DNA of 64,000 nt from Adiantum capillus-veneris (Eukaryota; Streptophyta; Polypodiopsida; Polypodiales; Pteridaceae): the NCBI GenBank assembly GCA_014529385.2, contig CM043963.1:66041895-66105894 (forward strand). The letters run 5' to 3'. Below are positions 55,889-64,000 of this stretch, one piece after another. A program made the translations under genes and the position numbers. Under the pieces are notes generated by a model, which was not told the DNA's origin, ran no database searches, and saw only the letters and a list, made by a program, of their open reading frames with translations. The first letter of the stretch is position 1, and the number at the start of each line of letters is the position of its first letter.

Positions 55889-56979
55889 TACACATAGCCT
55901 GACACATCTGGTTTGCACATATCTCTAAACCACTCTCCTGGAGACGTCATGTGATTAGAGGCACCTGAATCCACATACCAAACATCATCTTGGGTGGAAT
56001 TCTCTGCAGTCATTGTATTCATTACATGTTGCACAACAAACATGCGCTCGTTTTTGCTGTCATCTACATCTCTGCTAGTAGATGCATAGTTGCCATGTTC
56101 TCCCTTTGGACAGTCACGTGACATGTGACCTCTTTCACCACAAGTCCAACATTCTCTGCTATCTGGAGTATGTTGCTGCCTGCTTGATCCTGCACCACGA
56201 CCTCTTTGACTCCCCCTGCCTTGAGACTGGTTTCCCCTGCCACCTGTATTGTTTTGATTTGATTGACCTTCCAGAAATTGTCCCCTGCAACCCCTTGGGC
56301 CTCGACCACGACCTCTACCTCTACCTCTATTGGAGTTAGAATAGAAGGCCTGTTCAGAATTATTTCTTCCATGAGAAGAAGATGTGTCAAGGTTCTTCTC
56401 CTCAAGAATAAGCATAGAAATCAAATCTTGGAACACGGGGATGTCGTCTCTTGTATTCATGGAAGACCTAAAATGTACATACTCATCTCCTAGACCATCC
56501 AAGCATGCACGGACAATGTCATCGTCTTCCACTGAGACTTTAATAGATCCAAGAGCCTCAATGATACTCTTGATCTTCAAGGCATAATCATTGATTGAGA
56601 GGTTGTTCCTCTTAACCTGATTTAGCTCCGACTTTAGTTGAAGCTTCCTGGCCTTGGTGTTCACCTCGAACACTCTGCCTAAGTTTCTCCATGCAATGGG
56701 GGGGGTTTCAGCATCCTGTAGATAGCCCATCATGCCATCTATGATGCTCATAGAAAGCCAATACATCACTTTGCTCTGGCCTTGTTGCCAGTCCCTCAAA
56801 GCTTTCCTTTGTTCTGCTGTAGCATTTGCCTCGGGAATCTCTGGTTCCTTTTCATTGTCTCCTTCTATATAGTCCCAATAACCTTTTCCTTTTAGGAAAT
56901 TTGTTATTCTGAACTTCCATGCAGGGTAGTTATTTTTCTCAAGCTTCTCAGTAACAATCTGACTGAAACCGTCAGACAT
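55888..56979 (-). CDS. gag: copia 2 gag plus start of protease
   Basis: 363 codons from ATG at 56,979 (MSDGFSQIVTEKLEKNNYPA). UBN2-type gag with NYPAWKFRITNFLKGKGYWD, AWRNLGRVFEVNTKARKLQL and ACLDGLGDEYVHFRSS. An Arg/Gly-rich (GRGRGRG) RNA-binding stretch and an intact zinc knuckle CWTCGERGHMSRDC follow. Then comes VWYVDSGASNHMT, the protease active site. The frame ends at a TAG after SGYV; TGDDTAHPI continues beyond it in frame, so the stop is probably a CAG-to-TAG change in a gag-pol fusion. Confidence 0.93.
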   Translation of the reverse strand: MSDGFSQIVTEKLEKNNYPAWKFRITNFLKGKGYWDYIEGDNEKEPEIPEANATAEQRKALRDWQQGQSKVMYWLSMSIIDGMMGYLQDAETPPIAWRNLGRVFEVNTKARKLQLKSELNQVKRNNLSINDYALKIKSIIEALGSIKVSVEDDDIVRACLDGLGDEYVHFRSSMNTRDDIPVFQDLISMLILEEKNLDTSSSHGRNNSEQAFYSNSNRGRGRGRGRGPRGCRGQFLEGQSNQNNTGGRGNQSQGRGSQRGRGAGSSRQQHTPDSRECWTCGERGHMSRDCPKGEHGNYASTSRDVDDSKNERMFVVQHVMNTMTAENSTQDDVWYVDSGASNHMTSPGEWFRDMCKPDVSGYV

Positions 56980-57255
56980 CTTGAAGCACTAAGACAAAAT
57001 AGCTGCAATCTGCAAAAACCTGCAAATCTGCTGAACCTGCTATCGTGGTACCTGTAACGCTTTCTACACTCAACGAGTGTCCACAATCAAGCGTACATAC
57101 AACCACTGTACTTGTACAGTAAATCTTTGTATACTGCACTTTGGAGACCTGTTCAGAAACTTGTGCGAAAAACATCTGGTCGTGGATTGCAAACAAAGGG
57201 ATTGTGATGCTCTTGCTCTCTTAGCCTCTCTTGCCTGCACCAGGCTCTGATACCA

Positions 57256-57577
57256 TGTAAAGAATGAGGATGCAAGAGAGATACACAAGACAAGCACAAA
57301 GCACACAGAGATGGAAAGCTTCTTCTTCTTCTTCACAGAAAAGAGAGTACAAAATGACTAAGTGCTAAAGCTCAAAAGTAGCACATATGTACATGCGGTC
57401 ACTAAGTGTGAACTTGCTAGAAGCGTACTAGGCTGGCACTATAAGTGTAGTCCAGTTGTAGAATCACTGGCAGAGATCCTCCGTGTCGGTCACCTAACGC
57501 ACCAGTGAGTAAATGCCGTAAGCGGCCAAGACCCGTAGTGGATGCCAGCTCAAGGTGTAGAGCTCGACATCTCACCA
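57256..57577 (-). repeat. 5' LTR, copia 2
   Basis: 322 bp; flanked on its inner side by the tRNA-Met primer site and on the outer side by CAAGT. Confidence 0.93.
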
Positions 57578-57675
57578 CAAGTAGGCCCCCATTCCCCCTC
57601 CTACCCTATTTTTTTGAGGCTATATTTGTGGCCACCACCCTCTTCCTATTGGTCCATGCTTAATCACCCCTTAAG

Positions 57676-58095
57676 CTAAAGGGCCCTTCTGGGGTTCATA
57701 GGCCGCACTACCCACTCTAAAAAAGTCCTCTTTGTTACCCTTTCGGAGTCCTCCATGAAATACTCTTCCTTTAAGGATAATTTGAATGCTTCCCAAGTTC
57801 CCCCACGATCATTTCTAATTTCCCTTACATGCTCTTTGATTTCAAGAACCATAGCTAGCTCAAAACTTTGTACCATCTCTGCTTCGAGCACTCGATGCAG
57901 CTCCATCTCCTTAACATACCCACAAAGATACTTTGTCACATATTTACCATTAAATTGGTCCAATTTCTTCACCACTGATTGAAGAACTCCGACCTCCTTT
58001 CAGCAACAAGGGCTTGAAACAACGTAAAGGCTTGAAACATTTTCATTGTGACAGGATCAAACCACACCCCCTGATGCTCTTGTTGCTCCATAGCT
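57676..58095 (-). pseudogene. retroelement gag-like fragment
   Basis: Minus strand: EHQGVWFDPVTMKMFQAFTL, then after a stop/frame change VKKLDQFNGKYVTKYLCGYV, EAFKLSLKEEYFMEDSERVT and KRTFLEWVVRPMN. The pattern (QFNGK.V..YL..Y..EM, then W..F...L..EYF..D) is that of a plant retrotransposon gag N-terminal region. It is cut short at about 57,676, near the copia 2 insertion. No LTRs were identified. Confidence 0.55.
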
Positions 58096-59028
58096 TTAAA
58101 TCTTTGGTTTGAGACTTTCAATGAATCTTTTGAACCCTCACCCTATCCTACTTCACGTCGGGTTCATAAAATATGTGTCAAGAAGTGTGCAGTGTGGCTA
58201 GGAAAACGTCGAGCCTCTGGCTGTGAGGGTTTGAAGCAAAATCAATCAAGTTGTAGAAGATTTGAAGCTAAAAACACACTTAGAAAGAACCCAACTCCAG
58301 CCATGAAAGCTTCACTTTTGGAAAAGAACAAGGATCAGTTCAAAAGTCTTGTGTGTGTGAAGATTAAGGGTAGCATCGCTACCAATTGCACAAATGCAAT
58401 GCTCTTTCACCTTGTTAAAACCCTAGATTAACGCTTCAATTCTTCATTGTGACCATTTTATGGAAGCTTTAGAGCTTCATTGGAGAAGACTAGGTGGTTA
58501 TTTGAGGAGGGGAAACCCTAGTTGGAGGCCTCACAACCATGAACATGTACTGGAAGAAACACGGGACTACACTAGCACTCTGGATTGGAACGGTTGTGTC
58601 TCCTTGCTTAGATGCCCAAATGAGCTCATTCTTGGCTCTAAAAGTTCCATCTCAGCTTGCGAAATGGAGGAACCATCTTTGATGTGGAATTTTGAGTCAT
58701 CTTTTCATTTTGCCATTTTTGAGCTATTTTTGACCATTTTACGACCATTATTTTCCCTATTTTGCCCAAAAATGTCCTTTTTTGTATGTAAAATGTCCAA
58801 ACGAACTCGGAAAAATCCTAAAATTAATGGAAAAATACCATTAGGCTGAAATTTCATATTGAACCTCATTTTTCCACTTGGAAAGCACTTTGTACATGTC
58901 CTTTACACCCGCGTATGCAACCTGCTATTTTTGGTCGAGATCACCCACATTGAGCTTTTTAGGCAAAACGAGCATGCCACTTCAAAAAACTTGACATTTG
59001 TACATTCCTAAGGAAAATTAGGCATGCT
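58096..59028. other. no gene recognised
   Basis: Moderately AT-rich sequence with short ORFs on both strands and no family resemblance. Confidence 0.4.
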
Positions 59029-59911
59029 TTAATGTGGTAAAACATGAAACATCTCCACATTTGGGTCTCGCCTACCCGGGAAGGTATGCACATGACTACA
59101 ATCGTGGCATCTGCTTTCGCATTTATCACCACGGTATGACAAAAGCCTAGCCCTATCTCTTCCAGCCCTCAACTGACCTCTATCCATAACACTTAAACAA
59201 AGCTCTTGCATCTACTGAGTCAAATCTTGAATAGTACATACCCATTGCTGAGGAATAGCCATCATGCCTTGATTTACTTGATTCTCCGCTTGGACTTCTT
59301 CCTTTAGACTTTGGAGCAGGCAGGGAGCCATAGCTTCATACCGCAACACACCTTGCTCGATCTTCTTCTTGATCTTCCTGCTCTTCGCCAGTGCAATCAC
59401 AACCGCACCATTGTAACTCTCTGGACTCTCAAAATTCACATTCTCTCAAATCTTGGGGTGCAAACACGTCATAACTTTCTCCAATATGAAGTACTCACCA
59501 TTGGCCAACTACATGGCGGCCACAAACTCTGCCCAACACTCATCAAAACGGTTAAGAAAATTGCCAAACTCTTCATTCACATCCTGATAGTCTTCAATTT
59601 TGCATCCAAATCAGCCAGAGACACTTGTTTACAAAAATCCTATAAGAAGCAAGCCCGCAGGGCCAACAATATCAACCTTGGCTCTTCTTCAGAGCGTAAA
59701 AACATACCTTCTCTTTTTCTTGCATCAACAACGGAATTGTCTGCATCTTGCTAATATCTTCATTCGGCATATTCAACAACAACATGTACAACTCAAAATT
59801 GGCTATCCACTCCTTCAAATTTTCCTTGCTGGCGAAGATCGACCCATAACTTTGTGCTATCATCACTTCTTTGTAGGAAAAACCACCTTTCTTGATCCAA
59901 GCAACAAGCAA
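59029..59911 (-). pseudogene. gypsy-type gag fragment
   Basis: Minus strand 59,911-59,672 reads ASKENLKEWIANFELYMLLL and MQEKEKVCFYALKKS (capsid start). After a frame change, about 59,590-59,212 reads EEFGNFLNRFDECWAEFVAA, then LEKVMTCLHPKI and PESYNGAVVIALAKSRKI, with three in-frame stops. This is the Retrotrans_gag pattern (F...F..CW.EF, L...LHP.I......P..Y..A...A). A Cys/His-containing stretch (CESRCHDCSHVH) near 59,110 may be a decayed zinc knuckle. It differs clearly from the gag at 18.0-21.5 kb. Confidence 0.55.
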
Positions 59912-59989
59912 TTACATGCTCCTTAGTGGGGGCATCAGAAGATAAAAAGAGGGAGTGTAAACACACCCAGAAACACTTACAAATTGCCT

Positions 59990-62160
59990 CTATATAGCCC
60001 AAGATGATCATAACACCCCAATCCACTCAATAACACCTCAAAACCGAATGGTTTTCATAACACACCCGTTACGCTGCTTACCAATAGGCCTGCATACACT
60101 TCAGAGAATCCAAACCCACACAACTCTCACATCGCTTCAATCGCGCATACCATTATGGAACACAAATTCTCCCTCACTCTCTCTTTGCACCACACAAAAG
60201 AATGGTGCAAGGGCTACGCACACACCGGTACCAACAACAAAAGAGAGAATAGTAGAGAGCCGAAGGGGGATTGAGAACTGACAAAAAAAGGGGGGAAGTG
60301 CAAACTTGATTCTTCAAAAGCTGGAGTACAACTCTCTCCTCTGAGTTCTCTGCAGCCGTTTAGGTAGCTCTCCTCTTAAATGCTGAAGCTCTTGCTACAA
60401 AGAACTATCCAAAATACAAAAAAAGGCCCCTTATGGGGTGGATTTTCTATTTTTGGCAATCCTTTTTTTTGTCAAACACTTGTCCCTTCTATTTTTGCAT
60501 GATTGTAATGTGAACCATTGCTTTTATCCAACTTTTTGTGCATGACACTTATTGAAAGTAATGATGGTTGGCCCCACTGGACACCAAGTATAACTCCCAC
60601 ATGCCTTCATATAAAAATAGGGGATCCCATGGGACCTCCCGTGTGTGAAGCCCCACTAAAGAGCACTCCATCGTTGCTGCCATAACCGGCCATTGGCCAT
60701 TGGATAGGGGGGAAGGGGAACATTCCCAAAACACAAACAATCTGCCTCTCTATAGCCCAAGATAATCATTGCACCCAATCCACTAGAGTTCACCTTCAAA
60801 ACTCACACAACTAACAGCACACCACACCAAATTTTGCATGTTTACAACCGTGCCATAACACACACCATTTTCTCTTTCTCTCTCGTGGACGCAGCAGCCC
60901 AGGGAGGCACACACATCTCAAACACCGGCACCAAATGATTGGAACAAAGCAGAGAGCAGAAGGGGAGGAAGGGGAATAAATGGAAGCAATTTTGGCCATG
61001 ATTTGCCTCAATTATGGCAAAAACATCATCTAACCATGAAGCCTGCCACAACCGGCTCTATCGGCACAAGTACAAAGAGCAACAAAAACTTGGGCAACCT
61101 TTGGATTTGCGCCATGTGCCTCTCCTTGCCTGAGAGCGGCCATATACAACATATGTGTTCATATCCTTGTTGTCACCAGACTCATCCTCCTCCACTACCG
61201 GGAACTCCTCCTCAAAAGCTCTTTGTTGAGCTCTCTCTTTTCCAAAATGAGCTCTTTGTTAAATTTGCAAAAGGCTAGCCCCCTGTAGGGCGTGTGAGGA
61301 TTCCCTATTTTTTTCTTGACCACCTCCTTATTTGCGTCACTTTGCTAGTTTAGGCTCTTACTCTGCATGGGATACCACCTCACTAATCACGGCTAACTTG
61401 GAGCTCAAGCCATGCCCGAGGGGCCCCTTGTCACGGTGGCGTGACAACGCCGCAAGACACCCCCCTTTGATCTCAAAACATAGCCATGAAGGGCGTGTGG
61501 AACCACCCCCATAATGGTTTCGGCATTTCAGCAAGTCGTAGCACCAAAGGTGGGCACTGGAACCACCATCCACCTGCAACTACATCAAAAACACCACCAT
61601 GAGCCTACTCCGCAGTGTTGGGAAGGGCAACAACCATAGCAACACTCAATTTCCTTGCGTTCCTACATAAATATCGTGTGCCATGGACTCTTGTTCTGCA
61701 AATGGGACTAAATTGAGGCCACATGGCATCTTGTGAATTACCACCCCTCAAGTTCTCCAAAATCACCACTATCCACCATAACTTCGAAAAAAAACAATTT
61801 TTTCCTCTCACTTTAAAGCCTTGCAATGCAATGCCTAGGACTCGACCGCCAAGCTGTAAAGACCAACAGGAAACACCAATGGACATTTTAAACTAGGCAC
61901 ATCTTGCCACCTTTTGAACCCCGCATGGCCTCGAACAATGAGCGCTAAAATTGTAAAAACTCTCCGAGTACTACTTCACTGCGGACTGAGACAAATCTCA
62001 ATGGTTTGTGTCTTGGCATTCGTGCACTACACCTTAAAACCCAATTCTCTTGCACTTTGTAGTTCTATTCGATGATCCATATGAACCTTCTCCTTTAGCA
62101 CTTCAAGCTCTACTTTTCCAATCCAAAAACCAACACCTTGGTCATCCTTCACCTACCACC
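59990..62160. other. decayed repetitive sequence, no gene recognised
   Basis: A phrase tatagcccaagat(g/a)atcat followed by acccaatccact occurs at about 59,992 and 60,751, indicating an old dispersed duplication. Short ORFs on both strands show no family resemblance. Confidence 0.45.
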
Positions 62161-62164
62161 ATAT

Positions 62165-63960
62165 CTAGACCACTTTGAAGACCTTTTGGCCTAAAAAACC
62201 GCATAAAACATACATCACGACTGCCACTAGCTTGCCTTGGTATTCCACACCTTCTCTATGCATATGTAAACATACACACCATTGCATGTGTCCTCCGCTA
62301 GGGTAGGCACACTTTGGATGCACCATCATTGCCCAACCCCCTTGTTGAAAATTCAATGTTCAACCAAAAACTGCTTTATTCCTCTACGAACTGCAAAAAC
62401 TGGCAAGCACTATTAGCAAACCAAGAAACCCTACCATAAATACAAGGCCCTACATATTGCCTATTGCTGCCAAACCTCAAGTGGGTTGCCCCAACCCCCG
62501 CATCACATAGCTTCCACCTGGGTCAAAAACCTGCCATGTTCCTTCCATCCACCTACTTCATACCATAGTGCACCTCAGCACATAGACCTTCATCCTTATA
62601 GGCCACCCATGGCATGTCTTCAACACTCCAAGCATACACCTATATACAAGACTCTTCAAAGAGAGCACCATCGTGCTCACCATCCTGCTCAACAAGCATA
62701 TCTGACATACTTGATAACATATCTGAACACAAATCTGACCCTCCCTCCCATCCATAGAAAGTGCAACTCTCGTCAAAGAGCACTACATTGGGCATAAACC
62801 CTCCTCCACATCAGCCTCTGATGGCTCACCCATAGCACACTACTCATCCAAAGAAACGTCCCCTTGTAGAGGGGCTAACCCTAGCCTCATCTGTATCGTG
62901 GTCAAATCCTTATCAATCAGCACCTACATATCTTCATCCATAGCAACCATGGGATCATCAAACCCCCAATTAAAATCACTTTTAATGCATACCTGGTCCA
63001 ACCAAACTGTATCCACCATTTCAGCATGGAAATCCATCGACAACGACAGCTGCTCTTCCCTTCGATCAACATCCAATCCACCATTAGAATCAGGAAAAAG
63101 CACAACCCCCTTGGTTTCTTCTTCATCATCACCCTCTTGTTGGCTTTGTAGATCAAACTAGCTATCCATAGATGTAGCCTTGACCTCATTTTCAAAGCTT
63201 TGAACCAATTGAACCGCCACAGTACCTTCCAAATGCTACCTTCATTAGCATAGTCATCAACATGATGCCACACAACACCCTCATCTGCATATCTTATTCC
63301 ACAAGCTTTAGCACTTCAACCTGCTCTTCTTTCACATTGGCTATCACCATATCATTAGACACATAATAAGGAAATTTTACCTTTAACAACATTGGCTCAT
63401 CAGACTTGGTCTCCTTGATATAAGATGTGGTCTCATCCACTCTATCCTCCTTGCTCGTTTCCCAAAAACTCGAGCTTGTATCTCCATCTTCATCAGCATC
63501 ATAAACCGACTCCATATTAGCATCTTCATCTGCTTGCTACTCCACGGAAACTTGACCATCCTCTTGGCTTGATACACTTTCTCCATCTACTTTTGAACCC
63601 TTGATAGCTGCAACTTGATTGCAATCTTCTACCTTCTCAGACAAACTCTCCACAAGAGCAAGGTTTACCTCTTCAAGTTGTTTTAGAAACCTGACATCTG
63701 GTAGATCTTTTGCACATTGGTTCACTTTGGTGAGGGGCTTATCCTCATTGACAAGATATTTCACCATTGGCACATGTAATCTACAAATTGGAAACCTCCA
63801 AGGAGCATAATTGACCATAGGCCTCACCTCAACAGATTTTGCACTTCGAACAACTAACACCACTTTTGGTTGAACCATACAACTCACCATTATGGCCGCA
63901 ACATGCATATAATCCGTAGGCTTTAGCAATCCTAACTCCATCTTTCACTTCACTTTCTTG
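62165..63960 (-). pseudogene. degenerate minus-strand coding remnant, family unknown
   Basis: The clearest part is 63,941-63,294: one frame with a single TAG at 63,537. It starts MELGLLKPTDYMHVAAIMVS, has KPLTKVNQCAKDLPDVRFLK and an acidic Ser/Asp/Glu region, and ends VIANVKEEQVEVLKLVE. Further left in other frames are readable pieces such as EDM*VLIDKDLTTIQMRLGL (about 62,940-62,880). This suggests one long, acidic, broken coding region extending beyond the window. I do not recognise the family. Confidence 0.35.
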
Positions 63961-64000
63961 CTCTTTATTTTGGACAAATAGACTGTATCATCATAGGTAT

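Larger units (their letters stand above)
52360..57577 (-). mobile_element. Ty1/copia LTR retrotransposon 2 (5.2 kb)
   Basis: LTRs of 322 bp at 52,360-52,681 and 57,256-57,577 differ at about nine positions (about 3%). The target duplication is a perfect CAAGT at 52,355-52,359 and 57,578-57,582. On the minus strand the PBS TGGTATCAGAGCC lies at 57,243-57,255 and a purine tract (ctcgagggggag) abuts the 3' LTR at 52,682. gag, protease, integrase, RT and RNase H follow in copia order. It is the best preserved element of the window, with one stop and two frameshifts. Confidence 0.95.

Overview
The window is nuclear DNA from a land plant with a large, repeat-rich genome. The evidence is CACTA (En/Spm-type) transposases with DUF4218/DUF4216 modules, Ty1/copia elements primed by initiator tRNA-Met, a very large Ty3/gypsy element, plant-type fragments of heavy-metal-associated isoprenylated protein (HIPP) and Hsp70-like genes, spliced gene remnants and many long GA/CT microsatellites. 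The species cannot be fixed from the sequence. A fern, lycophyte or gymnosperm is plausible; that is a guess. I see no intact housekeeping gene.

Layout. (1) 1-6,838: minus-strand CACTA element whose left end lies outside the window. It holds a Transposase_24-like ORF, a TNP2 lacking its N-terminal half, and a captured HIPP fragment. It ends in a CACTA terminus at 6,838 and sits inside an FCP1/NLI-interacting-factor-like phosphatase gene, whose 3' half follows at 6,841-7,820. (2) 7,820-13,990: a second phosphatase-like copy (11.2-12.0 kb, frameshifted) embedded in a degenerate satellite (50-bp units, roughly 440-500-bp higher order). (3) 14,110-37,829: a second minus-strand TNP2 gene, split by a 19.66-kb Ty3/gypsy element at 15,038-34,700. 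(4) 38.1-41.8 kb: poly-C, CA and a 1.5-kb GA tract, then a tandemly duplicated Hsp70-like fragment. (5) 41.8-48.5 kb: a spliced unknown ORF interrupted by a 5.1-kb copia element. (6) 48.7-52.3 kb: a perfect foldback, small tandem repeats and one small ORF. (7) 52,360-57,577: a second copia element on the minus strand with perfect 5-bp target duplications. (8) 57.6-64 kb: decayed minus-strand gag fragments and unrecognised coding remnants.

The gypsy element is the most unusual object. It has 0.94-kb LTRs, an Asp-tRNA-like primer site and a 2-kb leader. It encodes a gag with an unrecognised N-terminal region and two zinc knuckles, then pol with two tandem integrase-type HHCC modules, a second retropepsin-like domain after integrase, and a Trp-Pro repeat tail. 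A central polypurine tract follows, then a further ~3.5-kb sense coding region of unknown function (~1,100 codons, coiled coil). A 24-nt palindrome recurs in both long untranslated regions, and a half-site sits in each LTR. Every element here is broken by stops, frameshifts or lost catalytic residues, many of them explainable as C-to-T or G-to-A changes. The history reads as nested insertions: CACTA into a phosphatase gene, gypsy into CACTA TNP2, copia into an ORF.
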